Part shown: positions 1 to 8,607 of the stretch, one piece after another | Position numbering within the stretch: the first letter of the stretch is position 1 | How the letters are laid out: every line of letters begins with the position of its first letter | NCBI GenBank assembly: GCA_024642245.1 | Contig: JAHEBM010000025.1 | Location: 1-44,548 of the forward strand | Direction: 5' to 3' | From: Haliea sp. | Lineage (GTDB): Bacteria > Pseudomonadota > Gammaproteobacteria > Pseudomonadales > Halieaceae | Length of the DNA stretch: 44,548 nucleotides | Notes under the pieces: generated by a model | What the model was told of the DNA's origin: nothing | What the model saw: the letters and a program-made list of their open reading frames with translations, nothing else | Database searches by the model: none | Translations under genes and position numbers: made by a program

Positions 1-580
1 TACTGACCTCTCCAGGCACCAGCCCCTCGTCACCGTACAGGCGCACACTGCCGCCGACACCAAAGCCGCTGCAGGGTTTGCCGCTGGTGGCGTCGATTGC
101 CCAAAGCCTGCGGTCGTGGGTACTGAGGTACAGGCGGTGACGGCAGTCCGCGCCGGCGCTTGCACGTGGCTCCTGGGCGTAGCTCACGCCGCGGCAGCGG
201 AAGGGCCGGTCACCCCGGTGATCGATCTGCGGCTCAAAATCCCAGCGCTGCGTGCCCGTGGCCGGGTCCAGGGCGATCACACGGTTGAACGGCGTGCAGT
301 ACACCAGCGACGCGCCGGCGGCCTCCGGCAACAGGATGGGCGTACTCTGGGTAGAGGTATTTTTCATCTGGGCGCCATACCGGTCCTGGTCACCGCTGCG
401 AAATACCCACGCAACTTCCAGTGCGTCAACATTGGAACGATTGATTTGCGCGGCTTCGGAGTAGTGACGTCCGCCCGGGTCCCCGCCGTAGTACAGCCAG
501 CCCGGCTCCGCCGCGGCGACGAAACCGCAGTAAAGCGCGGGCAACAGTGCCAGCAGCTTTTGCACCCGGGCGGATCTCAC
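1..580 (-). CDS. PQQ-dependent dehydrogenase, N-terminal part (cut by window edge)
   Basis: Only the first 193 codons lie in the window. The start is a GTG whose bases overlap the TGA of the upstream gene (GTGA), so the two are probably translationally coupled. The product begins with a signal peptide (about residues 1-23) and then shows the quinoprotein opening WLYYGGDPGGRHYSEAAQIN followed by NVDALEVAWVF. A later stretch has RCRGVSYAQEP, LWAIDATSGKPCSGFG and paired cysteines, as in the propeller of the membrane glucose/quinate dehydrogenase family. There is no N-terminal membrane anchor of the Gcd type, so a soluble periplasmic enzyme oxidising an alcohol or sugar with PQQ is expected. The substrate cannot be read from this fragment. 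The neighbouring haem protein is a plausible electron acceptor (inference). Confidence 0.85.
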   Translation of the reverse strand, partial: MRSARVQKLLALLPALYCGFVAAAEPGWLYYGGDPGGRHYSEAAQINRSNVDALEVAWVFRSGDQDRYGAQMKNTSTQSTPILLPEAAGASLVYCTPFNRVIALDPATGTQRWDFEPQIDHRGDRPFRCRGVSYAQEPRASAGADCRHRLYLSTHDRRLWAIDATSGKPCSGFGVGGSVRLYGDEGLVPGEVS

Positions 581-2337
581 TGTGCCTGCTTCGCCAGCGG
601 CGTGATGCGCAACAGGGTGGGCACGGCCCCCTCGGATTGCCAGGTGGGGAAGTGCGAGTTGGTGGTGTAGACCGCGCCGTCCTGTTCGGAAACCTCGATG
701 TCCCGTGTAAAGAAACGCTGGCGTGGCATGGGGTAAACCTTCCAGCTCTCGCCGGCGATATCAAAGGCCAGGATGGTGTCGGACTGGTTGCCGTTGACCC
801 ACACCACGCCTCGATCCCGGTCGACGTTGAGTGCGTAGGGAACCTCGTTGATTACGGGCAGTTCGTAGCGGGTAAACTTGCCGGTATCCGGCGCATATTT
901 TACCAGCAGTGAATCCTGGAAAGCGACGATCCACAAGTTGCCGTCGGCGTCGATGCGCAGGCGCCGGGGGCCGTTGAACGGGAAATCGATCATGGTGATT
1001 TCGCCGCTGTCCGGATCTATTCGCGCCAGGTCGTTGGCGTAGAGCCTGGCCACCCATACCGTGCCATCCGGCGCGATATCGATACCGTAGGGCATCGGCA
1101 GGCCAGTGGACTCGCGGTCCGGTGGGGGTTGTGGCCGATGTTCGGGGCTGATGCTGAACAGGATCGGCAGGGATTTGAAGATCAGCCATTCCATCACGCC
1201 TCTTGCAGGCAGATCGTAGACGGTAAAGGTTTTCCTGGTGCGATCGAACATTGCCACCTGGGAGGACAGTGCCAGGGTAAACCACACCCGGTCTTTTTCA
1301 TCCACGCGAATGGTATGTGGGTAAAGGCCCTCGGGCATATCGTGGCTGATAAATGTTTTAGTCCTGATGTCGAATTCCAGCAGTGCCTGCTGCATGGAGG
1401 GGGTGATGAAAATGTTGCCGTCTTTTTTCGAGTAGGCGAAGGAATGAACTCCCATGTAATTGTACATCTTGGGGAACACCTTGAATCGGTTGCCCATGAT
1501 GCCGCCCAGGCCCATATCCTCGTCGTGGGGCACCTTGTACACCGTGTACTTGCCGGTCTTCGGGTCCAGCTCGTAGATGCGGTCAAACAGGTTGTCGCCG
1601 ATATATACGTACCCATTGGGGTGTAGCAGGAAATCATGCATCTGGGAGAAGCCGTCACCGATGGGCCACTCGGTCATTTCGATGCTGGACAAATGGTCTT
1701 CCCAGCGACGTGGCTCCGGTACTGTTTCCGGGTGCTCGCGCAGCTCACGGTATTCCTCCTGTAACAGCCGTGCCACCTGCGCGTGGTCGTCTTGCGGGAG
1801 GCGGGCGCCATAGGTATTCATGCGCTCGAAAACGCTCAGCCATTGCTCCTGTGTGCGCTCGTTGCGCATGAAGGGTGAGGCCTGCTGGTGGCAAAAGGCG
1901 CAGTTCAGCAGGAATGTTTTCTTAAGCGCCGTGTCACCGCCAAATTTCAGCTGCGATAACCAGACGTTGGACGGAAAGCTGGCGATGTATTCGGCGGGGG
2001 TCATCTCCTGCATCACCAGTTCAGGCTCCAGTGTATCCATGTACGCGTCGACATAGCCCTGTGCCCTGGCCCGGTAGCGCATCGCGTCGGGGGTGGGGTC
2101 AAAGCTGACTTCACCGGCGGCATTGGTAAAGCGGGTGAGCACCGGCGCGCTGGTGTTGGTGACACCGTCGGGGGCATACCCGTCGTCACTGAGGTCGGCT
2201 GCGGGCGGATTGGCGGGGGTCTGTGTGACCATGACCCGGGACAGTGGCTCACCCCTGTCATTTTTTACGACAAGGGTATCGGCCAGGCCTAATGGCGCAA
2301 GCAGCAGCAAGCCTGCCACGAATGGTCGAAATTGCAT
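577..2337 (-). CDS. Periplasmic c-type haem / Vgb-like beta-propeller protein
   Basis: The 586-residue product starts at an ATG preceded by GGAG at seven bases. A longer frame upstream has no signal-peptide logic. Residues 1-19 form a signal peptide cut after GLA. About residues 20-100 resemble a carboxypeptidase-regulatory-like beta-sandwich. CAFCH at 146-150 is a c-type haem attachment motif, and M157 is a possible axial ligand. From about 225 to the end there are repeated propeller blades (PYGIDIAPDGTVWVARL, RRLRIDADGNLWIVAF) like virginiamycin B lyase and SMP-30/NHL proteins. It is not a true streptogramin lyase by context, because it is joined to a haem domain and overlaps a PQQ dehydrogenase by four bases. 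It probably carries electrons or senses substrate for that enzyme, which is inference. The domain order is unusual. Confidence 0.75.
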   Translation of the reverse strand: MQFRPFVAGLLLLAPLGLADTLVVKNDRGEPLSRVMVTQTPANPPAADLSDDGYAPDGVTNTSAPVLTRFTNAAGEVSFDPTPDAMRYRARAQGYVDAYMDTLEPELVMQEMTPAEYIASFPSNVWLSQLKFGGDTALKKTFLLNCAFCHQQASPFMRNERTQEQWLSVFERMNTYGARLPQDDHAQVARLLQEEYRELREHPETVPEPRRWEDHLSSIEMTEWPIGDGFSQMHDFLLHPNGYVYIGDNLFDRIYELDPKTGKYTVYKVPHDEDMGLGGIMGNRFKVFPKMYNYMGVHSFAYSKKDGNIFITPSMQQALLEFDIRTKTFISHDMPEGLYPHTIRVDEKDRVWFTLALSSQVAMFDRTRKTFTVYDLPARGVMEWLIFKSLPILFSISPEHRPQPPPDRESTGLPMPYGIDIAPDGTVWVARLYANDLARIDPDSGEITMIDFPFNGPRRLRIDADGNLWIVAFQDSLLVKYAPDTGKFTRYELPVINEVPYALNVDRDRGVVWVNGNQSDTILAFDIAGESWKVYPMPRQRFFTRDIEVSEQDGAVYTTNSHFPTWQSEGAVPTLLRITPLAKQAQ

Positions 2338-2433
2338 ATTATTCTCCGGCGACGCAAATACCTGGATGATTATGGCAGTGCCTGCGCCTGCCGTCATTAC
2401 CCTGGCGGTGCTGGATTGACCCCTGGTGATGCT

Positions 2434-2454
2434 GCCTGCGTTACCAGCGCAGGC
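2434..2454 (-). terminator. GC-rich hairpin after the DcaP-like gene
   Basis: A seven-base perfect stem, GCCTGCG paired with CGCAGGC, with a seven-base loop sits eight bases past the stop codon of the porin gene on the minus strand. No run of T follows, so it is at best a weak or Rho-assisted terminator, or an mRNA-end stabiliser. Confidence 0.3.
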
Positions 2455-2461
2455 GCTCTCG

Positions 2462-4015
2462 CTAGAACATGTAACGTACCATCATCTGCAACTGGTGGGC
2501 ATCACCATCACTGCCATCCTTGGTTTCGTGGCTACCCCACAGGTATTCAACACCTGTATCGACCCGCGGCGTCGGGTTCCACAAGATGTTGGCCGAGGCG
2601 CGAATAGTGCTTTTGTAAGCCTCTGCGTCGACGAACGCGGGGTTGTTGATACCCACGTATCCCAGCGTGAAATTCGAGCGCACCGTGTTGTCCCACCAGT
2701 GCTGTATGGAGCCGTAGCCGGCGGTGACATTGAACAGCTGCAGTTCGCCCGTGCCAGGGTTGAAAATGCCGTCATAATTGCCCACGCTGGCCAGGTCATT
2801 CACGTAGCGGCCAATGGCGTTCCCATGGTTGAGTTGGAACAGGAATTTATCGCGGCTGTCCAGCAATGGTGTTGCGAAGCTGCCGCTCAGGCTAAGGCCC
2901 CAGGCATAACTCTTGTCCACGCCACCGTCGCTGACTTCTGTGCCGCTCATGTCGGTGAGAGATTGCTGTCCGCGGATCTGGCGCCCAAGCAGGGCTGCCT
3001 TGACGTGCAGGCGGTCATTGGGGCTGAAGCGACCCGCCAGGACAAGGTCGGGCACGCGGGTTACACCACTGCCATTTTGTATCTGCGGATTGGGGTCCTC
3101 CAGGGAGAACTGGAATTGGAAATCTTCCCCGATCCGGGGCGACAGCCTCACCTGGCTCTGGCGCACATTGATACGGCCATTGAGGCCTTCGAAATCGACT
3201 TCCTCAGGCGTTGCCTCGGTATCGACGAACGCGGACCAGGTCTGCCCCGCGAGCATCCTGCTCCACTGGCCAAAGGCGTGTCGCAACCTGAAGGTATTGC
3301 CGTCCCCGGTAAAGTCGCCCTCAATAAACGCCCGAAGAATACCGGCCTCGGTCGTATCGCGCATGTCGAAGTTGAGGCGCGACTGGTTTGCGGAAACACT
3401 CGATTGCGCCGCGTTGTCGCCGCTGCCAGCCTGGTCTACCGGGATGGCGCCTACAATGAAGCGATCGGGCACCTCCAGTGCGTTCTGGTTCAGTACAATG
3501 GCTGTCCTGACAAAGCCGCCCACGCCAAACGCCGCATTGGTGCCGGGCAGCCGCCATGCACCCGGGAAGTCGCTGAGAATGTCCCTGGTAGGGTCATCCG
3601 TCTGGGCCGCCGCCACTGTCGCGTCAACACGTTCGCGCTCTTGCCCGGCACTCGCGTTGGCTACCGCAGCGGCTGGGACTGGCGCGGTCGCGTCATTGAG
3701 TACCGGCTTGGCCGCTTGCAGGGTTTTCACCGGGTTGTCGCCCGACGCTACCAGTTCTGTTGCGGCTGCCCCGGGCGGCGCTCGCAGTGCGTCCAGTTCC
3801 CGGGTGAGGGCAATGATCTTGTTGTCCTGCGCATCCAGGCGTTGGCGTTGCGCTGCGAGTTCTTTTTGCTGTTGCTGCAGCAGCGCGATGACAGCCGCCA
3901 TATCCATAGCCTGTTGTGCAGGCGGCGCCGCTCCAGCCGTGTCCTGCGCATGCGCCGTGGGATACAGGCTCACTGAAACGGCTATTGCGACCACGCTCCA
4001 CCATCGTCTTGTCAT
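2462..4015 (-). CDS. DcaP-like outer-membrane porin
   Basis: The 517-residue protein has a signal peptide (cut near AHA, residue 23). A glutamine-rich heptad region follows (about 35-80, LLQQQQKELAAQRQRLDAQD), typical of the periplasmic coiled coil in DcaP trimers. A long beta-barrel comes next, ending in aromatic YMF, as needed for outer-membrane insertion. NQSRLNFDMRDTTEAGILRA and the phrase AGQTWSAFVDTEATPEEVDF match the DcaP family pattern as I know it. DcaP proteins pass negatively charged or dicarboxylic compounds. The start is supported by AGGGG six bases upstream. The gene lies between fadL and the haem/propeller gene on the same strand, with gaps of 230 and 124 bases, so it may have its own promoter. 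Substrate is not deducible. Confidence 0.85.
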   Translation of the reverse strand: MTRRWWSVVAIAVSVSLYPTAHAQDTAGAAPPAQQAMDMAAVIALLQQQQKELAAQRQRLDAQDNKIIALTRELDALRAPPGAAATELVASGDNPVKTLQAAKPVLNDATAPVPAAAVANASAGQERERVDATVAAAQTDDPTRDILSDFPGAWRLPGTNAAFGVGGFVRTAIVLNQNALEVPDRFIVGAIPVDQAGSGDNAAQSSVSANQSRLNFDMRDTTEAGILRAFIEGDFTGDGNTFRLRHAFGQWSRMLAGQTWSAFVDTEATPEEVDFEGLNGRINVRQSQVRLSPRIGEDFQFQFSLEDPNPQIQNGSGVTRVPDLVLAGRFSPNDRLHVKAALLGRQIRGQQSLTDMSGTEVSDGGVDKSYAWGLSLSGSFATPLLDSRDKFLFQLNHGNAIGRYVNDLASVGNYDGIFNPGTGELQLFNVTAGYGSIQHWWDNTVRSNFTLGYVGINNPAFVDAEAYKSTIRASANILWNPTPRVDTGVEYLWGSHETKDGSDGDAHQLQMMVRYMF

Positions 4016-4208
4016 GACTTACCCCTGATCAAGAGAAATTTTTCTAGCACGATGCCGGCAGTGTAACGCGCATGCCGCGCGCCCGGTACGCTTCGCGGGT
4101 GGGTGCTGGGAGGATTCGTTATGGGCGGGGTGTCCAGGCGCGCTCGGTCCGGCTAAAAAAGGCTGCGCCGTTATCGAGCCAGGCCGGGTGAAAAACAGGT
4201 GTTTCGGG

Positions 4209-4232
4209 CCTCCGGCGCGGCTGCACCGGAGG
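4209..4232 (-). terminator. Possible weak terminator hairpin after the fadL-like gene
   Basis: CCTCCGG pairs with CCGGAGG across a ten-base loop, 14 bases downstream of the fadL stop on the minus strand. The sequence after the stem is not a clean T run (a TTTTT tract occurs about 12 bases later). Function is uncertain. Confidence 0.25.
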
Positions 4233-4245
4233 AGTTACGGGTATG

Positions 4246-5457
4246 CTAGAACGCCCAGTTGAGGTTGACAGCCAGTTGCAGGACACCATTGTCCTGGTAC
4301 TCGCCGCCAAAATTTTCTGCGTATATCCTGCCCCTGCCCAGGTCGGCGTAGTTGATATAGCCACCCACGGTCATGTTGTCCCTCAGCTGGTACTGGGTGC
4401 CGACCGCATAGCGTACCTGGCGGTCGACAGGCAGTTCCGGCGAACGATTCCCGGCATCAACCGGGTTGGTGTCGTAGGCCACTCCTCCGGTGAACACCCA
4501 CTTGCTGTTGAGCCGGTATTCAAGGCCCCATGCATAGTGATAGGTGTCATGCCATTTGGTGGGGATGCCAGCGCCGCCTCGCTCGGTGGACACGAACACG
4601 TTGTTCAGCGCGCTCCAGTCATCCCAGCCCACGGTGAAGTTGAGCGCCCAGGTCTCGTCCAGGTCGTGATGCATGGACAGGCGCACATATTGCGCCATGG
4701 TCAGCTCTGTTTCCGTGGCGACTTGCAGGTCAATGGGTTGGAGCTTCAGGTCGCCGTCATAGCTGGGTTCCAGCTCGCTCTGGTAAAAAGCGCCGAAACG
4801 GGTGCGATCATCGAGTTCGTACATGGCCCCCAGGGAGAAACCGATACCGTTATCGTCACCGTCGATTTTGGCCCTGCCGTCCTCCCGGCCGGGTATCAGG
4901 CGCGGGACGGCGAGTTTCTGCTCAAGGGACGAGTACCAGCCTTGCAGCGCGGCTCCGATGGTGAGTTTGTCGGATACCTCGTAGGCGGCCGTGGCGCCGA
5001 TTATCATCAGCAGAAGATTAACGTCGGTTGCGTTATAGCGCCCCGCCCAGTCATCGCCGTATTCCAGTCCGGCCCCGGCGAAACCCCCCAGGTAAACTCC
5101 CGTACTCCACTTGCTGTCATCGTAGTTGTGGACATAGGCCAGGCTGGCCGCGGGCGCATTCAGGCCGGCGCTGCCACCGTTGTCAAAGCCATTGCGCGGG
5201 CTGCTGTAATCGACATCGAATTTGACGTCGGGTATGTAGACCCCGCCGGACACGAACAGCTGGTCGCCCTCGATGCGGCTGGAACTGGCCGGGTTGTGGG
5301 CGATGGTGGCGGCGTCATCGGTTCCCGCCGATGCGCCGGCACTGGCGCGCCCGCCGGAAAAGTCGCCGAATTCGTTCAGCCACAGGCCTCCGGCCATGGC
5401 ACTGCTCGCGCCGGCCAGCGTTGTCGCTACAGCACAAGCCAGGATGGATTTCTTCAT
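4246..5457 (-). CDS. FadL-family outer-membrane channel for hydrophobic compounds
   Basis: The 403-residue protein has a clear signal peptide (MKKSILACAVATTLAGASSAMA, cut before GGLWLNEFG). The mature N-terminus shows the FadL/TodX hatch pattern: alternating small residues, then DDAATIAHNPASSSRIEG, with the conserved NPA near residue 57. The rest is a 14-stranded barrel-type sequence ending in LNWAF, a normal outer-membrane C-terminus. FadL proteins bring long-chain fatty acids, alkanes or aromatics across the outer membrane by lateral diffusion. The start ATG has GGGAG six bases upstream. It sits directly downstream of the P450 gene on the same strand (107-base gap), which suggests that it supplies a hydrophobic substrate to that enzyme. 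That link is inference. Confidence 0.9.
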   Translation of the reverse strand: MKKSILACAVATTLAGASSAMAGGLWLNEFGDFSGGRASAGASAGTDDAATIAHNPASSSRIEGDQLFVSGGVYIPDVKFDVDYSSPRNGFDNGGSAGLNAPAASLAYVHNYDDSKWSTGVYLGGFAGAGLEYGDDWAGRYNATDVNLLLMIIGATAAYEVSDKLTIGAALQGWYSSLEQKLAVPRLIPGREDGRAKIDGDDNGIGFSLGAMYELDDRTRFGAFYQSELEPSYDGDLKLQPIDLQVATETELTMAQYVRLSMHHDLDETWALNFTVGWDDWSALNNVFVSTERGGAGIPTKWHDTYHYAWGLEYRLNSKWVFTGGVAYDTNPVDAGNRSPELPVDRQVRYAVGTQYQLRDNMTVGGYINYADLGRGRIYAENFGGEYQDNGVLQLAVNLNWAF

Positions 5458-5488
5458 GTCTGCTCCCTTGCGGTAAAACCTTGATATC

Positions 5489-5502
5489 GCCCGTTGCCGG
5501 GC
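5489..5502 (-). promoter_or_regulatory. Small GNRA-type hairpin in the fadL leader
   Basis: On the minus strand GCCCG-GCAA-CGGGC forms a five-pair stem with a GCAA tetraloop, about 30 bases upstream of the fadL start. It could stabilise the leader or be chance in GC-rich DNA. Confidence 0.2.
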
Positions 5503-5564
5503 CTAATTTCTGCAAGCAAGTTTAACGGAGCCTCGCTTCCCGTAGACAGGCTTTTTTCCACCGA

Positions 5565-6809
5565 CTATTTACAGTTGGTTTTTACCATCAGGCGCTTGAA
5601 CACCACTGCATTGTGGTCGCCGGGATCCCGCTCGGGTTCCCCGGCCAGTTCGATATCGGGGAAGCGCTTGAACAGTTCAGAGATGGTGAGATACAGCTGC
5701 CGTTTGGCAAGCGAGGCGCCTATGCAGTACCGGGGGCCGTAGCCGAACAGGACATCCGGATTAAACTCCCGCTCAACGTCAAAGGTTTCGGGGTCTTTGT
5801 AGTATTCCGGGTCGTGGTCTTTCAGGTGGGGCATCATCAGTACCATCTGGCCCTTGCGCACCTGCTGCCCGAGGATTTCCATATCCGCGGGCGCATAGCG
5901 GGCGAAACCCATTTTCGAGGAAACCCCCCAGCGGCTGATTTCGCTGAAGGCGTTGGAAAAGGCATCCGGTGTCGCCAGCGCCTTTGCCGCCTGGTCCTTG
6001 TGTTTCAGTAGCGCATAGACTGACCACTGCTGGGCAACCAGTGTGGTATCTGCCCCGGCCCCGATCAGGGCGAGTATCAGGGTAATGATATCGCCTTCCT
6101 CAAACCCCGCATTGTCCCGCTCGATCTTCAGCAGCGTGCTCAGGAAGTCATCCTGCACGGGGGCGGAACGACGCTCGGCAATGACAACCTTGAGAATATC
6201 GATTGCGCGGTTGCTGTCCTGGCGCGCCTTTTCCCGGCGTTCATCCGAGATCGTTGGGTTCCAGGTCTCGGTGAAGGTGAGGATGACCTGCTTGATCTCC
6301 GGCCAGTATTTTTCCGGGATACCCACCATGCGGGTAATGGATATAAACGGAATATGGGCGGCGATTTTCTCAATGTAATCAAAACTGTCCGGGGTGCCCA
6401 GCTCGTCAAACAACTTCTTTACGTCCGGCTCGATTTTACGCTGGATGTTGTCCACCACGTTGCGGGAAAACGCCGGCGCGGTAACACGGCGCACCAGGCG
6501 GTGGTGATCATGGTCGGCCAGCAGGCTGTGGCCGATCATGGCGCGTTCAAAGTTGCTCCACTGGTCCCGGGGTGGGCGCGGGGGCGCAAACTCCCAGTCG
6601 TAGAAGTCGGAGGACAGGGGTTCTTCTTTCCAGCAGGCCATGATGTCCGGCATGCGCGTCATGATCCAGGCCTGCCAGGGCGCGTACCACACCAGGGGGC
6701 CGCGCCTGGCCAGGGCCAGGCACTGGGGAACGGGATCCGTCATGTACTCATTGGAATTCGGGTCGAACAGCTCTTCTACGGGGGGAATGCTTGCAACTGC
6801 GTCTGCCAT
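5565..6809 (-). CDS. Cytochrome P450 monooxygenase
   Basis: The 414-residue soluble bacterial-type P450 has the expected landmarks. These are the C-helix HHRLVRR (102-108), I-helix LIGAGADTT (248-256), K-helix ExxR as EISR (290-293) and haem loop FGYGPRYCIG (355-364), with Cys362 as thiolate ligand. Length is normal for class I enzymes, which need a separate ferredoxin and reductase. Neither is in the window, so electrons must come from elsewhere. The start ATG has GAGGA seven bases upstream. Neighbours are a FadL channel, a porin and a PQQ dehydrogenase on the same strand, fitting hydroxylation of a lipophilic compound followed by periplasmic oxidation. I cannot assign a CYP family or substrate. 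A promoter and palindromic operator lie just upstream. Confidence 0.95.
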   Translation of the reverse strand: MADAVASIPPVEELFDPNSNEYMTDPVPQCLALARRGPLVWYAPWQAWIMTRMPDIMACWKEEPLSSDFYDWEFAPPRPPRDQWSNFERAMIGHSLLADHDHHRLVRRVTAPAFSRNVVDNIQRKIEPDVKKLFDELGTPDSFDYIEKIAAHIPFISITRMVGIPEKYWPEIKQVILTFTETWNPTISDERREKARQDSNRAIDILKVVIAERRSAPVQDDFLSTLLKIERDNAGFEEGDIITLILALIGAGADTTLVAQQWSVYALLKHKDQAAKALATPDAFSNAFSEISRWGVSSKMGFARYAPADMEILGQQVRKGQMVLMMPHLKDHDPEYYKDPETFDVEREFNPDVLFGYGPRYCIGASLAKRQLYLTISELFKRFPDIELAGEPERDPGDHNAVVFKRLMVKTNCK

Positions 6810-6866
6810 GGTTTTTTCCTCGGCACCCGCGGTGGCCGGGGTGCATGGTAAAGGCTGAAAGCGGGT

Positions 6867-6895
6867 AGTCTAGCAATTCATTTAAAAGTATACAA
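6867..6895 (-). promoter_or_regulatory. Candidate sigma-70 promoter of the P450 gene
   Basis: On the minus strand TTGTAT (6895-6890) and TAGACT (6872-6867) are separated by exactly 17 bases. They match the -35 and -10 consensus at three and four of six positions. Predicted initiation near 6860 leaves a leader of about 50 bases. The -35 box lies inside a palindrome, which fits regulated expression. Confidence 0.45.
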
Positions 6896-6907
6896 ATGTA
6901 TACCTTT
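6884..6907. promoter_or_regulatory. Perfect inverted repeat overlapping the P450 -35 box (operator candidate)
   Basis: GTATACA-AA-TGTATAC (6888-6903) is a perfect seven-base inverted repeat. Outside it, AAA on the left pairs with TTT on the right after one mismatch, so symmetry extends to 6884-6907. Size and spacing are like sites of TetR-, MarR- or GntR-family dimers. It covers the -35 box, so a repressor is more likely than an activator. No regulator gene lies in the window. The rest of the 6810-7071 gap shows nothing else that I can support. Confidence 0.5.
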
Positions 6908-7071
6908 GCCGGGCTCCTGAATACCTTCCCCATGCGCATGGGCGCTGGCCCGGGCGAGAGCCGGGGCGCTACCGTCACAAATCTCGGCGAACGGGGACGA
7001 TGCCAGCCTAAACGGTGGGGAACTCGGGTCAGGGACGCTGTTTTTTGGCGGGCAGGACGTAGCCGGCTTGC

Positions 7072-8607
7072 CTACCCTTTCGCTTGTAATTTTTTACCAG
7101 CTGGCGGCCGGGCGAGGTCGGGCAGGCGCCGCCCGGACGAGCTGAGCAGTTGCTCGATATGCCCGCCAAGCCCGGTGGGTACCTGCGCCCAGTCGAAGCG
7201 CCACCGCCAGTTCCCCTCGGTGGTCCCCGGCGTGTTCATGCGATGAGCACCGTCCAGCCCGAGAAAATCCTGCCACGGGATGATGGCGGTATTTGCGGCC
7301 GAGGCCATGGCCTGGTGGATCAGCATCCAGGGCATGTCTTCGGGTGGATTGTCGAAATAGCCGTAGACCTTGCGGCGTGTCTCCGCATCCAGGCTGTTAT
7401 ACCAGCCCAGGGTGGTGTCGTTGTCGTGAGTACCGGTGTAGACGATATCGCCAGACTCGTGCAGGTGGTTGAGGTAGGGGTTGTCGGGATTCCCGTCAAA
7501 GGCGAACTGCAGTATCAGCATGCCTGGCAGGCCGAATTCGCGGCGCAGGGCTTCCACCTCCGCGGTGATCGAGCCCAGGTTCTCCGCGACCAGCTTCAAC
7601 CCCGGATAAGCATGTCGCACAGCCTGTAGCAGCTCGCGCCCCGGCGCGTCCACCCAGTGACCTTCCCGGGCGGTGGCCGCATCGGCGGGGATTTCCCAGT
7701 AGGCCTGCAGGGCGCGGAAGTGGTCGATGCGGGCGATATCGAACTGCTTTGCCGCGGAATCAAAGCGCTGCAGCCACCAGTGAAAATCGGTCTCGCGCAT
7801 TTTTTCCCAGTTGTATTGGGGGTTGCCCCACAGCTGGCCCTCGGCACAGAAATAATCCGGGGGTACGCCGGTGACGGTGACGGGTCGGCCATCCTCGCCC
7901 AGATCGAACAGTGCCTGGTGTGCCCAGACATCGGCACTTTCCAGGTGTACGTAAATGGGAATGTCGCCAAACAGGAGCACGCCGCGCGCGTTGGCGTACT
8001 CGCGCAGTTCCCGCCACTGGCAGTCAAAAACGAACTGGCGGAAACGCAGCCTGGCTATCTGGGGGGCCAGTTGTGCAGCAAAAGCATCGGCTGTTGCGGG
8101 ATCCCGGTCGCGCAGGCCTACCGGCCAATCGGCCCAGTTGCGCATGTCCTGCGCATGGCGAAAAACGTGAAAGCGCACGTAATCTTCCAGCCAGAAGTCG
8201 GCACTTTCGAGAAATTGCCGGTAGGCGGACGCCATCGGTGAGCGCGCCTCGGTTTCGAACTGCCGGAAAAAGGCGTCACTGGCCAGGTTCAGCGCCTCGC
8301 GCTTGGCGTCGCGATCGGACAGGCCCCTGTCGGCCTGCTCCCCTGAAAGCCAGCCGTGCTGCACAAGCCATTGCAGGTCAATCAGGTCCGGCGAGCCAGC
8401 GTGCACGGAGAAAGACTGGTAGGGGCAGCCGTCGGGATGGGTGGGGCCCAGGGGCAGTACCTGCCAGATACCCAGTCCCGCGTCGGCAATCAGGTCGACA
8501 AAGCGTCGCGCGTCGGCACCAAAATCACCGCAATAACCTGGCCCCGGCAGGCTCGTGGGGTGCAGGAGAACGCCGCAGCGCCGCTGGGCGAGCAGGGGTG
8601 TATTCAC
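7072..8607 (-). CDS. malQ: 4-alpha-glucanotransferase (amylomaltase, GH77)
   Basis: The 511-residue product begins with RRCGVLLHPTSLPGPGYCGDFG and continues with GLGIWQVLPLGPTHPDGCPYQSFS, the signature opening of GH77 amylomaltases. ARIDHFRAL carries the nucleophile Asp, LVAENLG the acid/base Glu, and YTGTHDNDTTLGW the third conserved acid. It moves maltodextrin segments between chains, reshaping the short glucans left by phosphorylase and amylase. The start is a GTG that overlaps the stop of the upstream GH57 gene (GTGA), so the two are translationally coupled. It is the last gene of the leftward glgC-GH57-malQ operon. Length is typical of the short, plant D-enzyme-like group rather than the longer E. 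coli MalQ. Confidence 0.95.
   Translation of the reverse strand: MNTPLLAQRRCGVLLHPTSLPGPGYCGDFGADARRFVDLIADAGLGIWQVLPLGPTHPDGCPYQSFSVHAGSPDLIDLQWLVQHGWLSGEQADRGLSDRDAKREALNLASDAFFRQFETEARSPMASAYRQFLESADFWLEDYVRFHVFRHAQDMRNWADWPVGLRDRDPATADAFAAQLAPQIARLRFRQFVFDCQWRELREYANARGVLLFGDIPIYVHLESADVWAHQALFDLGEDGRPVTVTGVPPDYFCAEGQLWGNPQYNWEKMRETDFHWWLQRFDSAAKQFDIARIDHFRALQAYWEIPADAATAREGHWVDAPGRELLQAVRHAYPGLKLVAENLGSITAEVEALRREFGLPGMLILQFAFDGNPDNPYLNHLHESGDIVYTGTHDNDTTLGWYNSLDAETRRKVYGYFDNPPEDMPWMLIHQAMASAANTAIIPWQDFLGLDGAHRMNTPGTTEGNWRWRFDWAQVPTGLGGHIEQLLSSSGRRLPDLARPPAGKKLQAKG

Noticed and set aside
577..2337. Streptogramin B lyase (antibiotic resistance)
   Set aside because: The Vgb-like propeller is fused to a haem domain and paired with a PQQ dehydrogenase. 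Propeller similarity alone does not support a lyase.
2426..3976. A 516-codon plus-strand frame
   Set aside because: Antisense shadow of the DcaP-like porin; no signal, motif or ribosome site.
6810..7071. Small gene in the gap upstream of the P450
   Set aside because: The plus-strand frame starting at 6896 begins inside the operator, lacks a ribosome site and overlaps malQ antisense.
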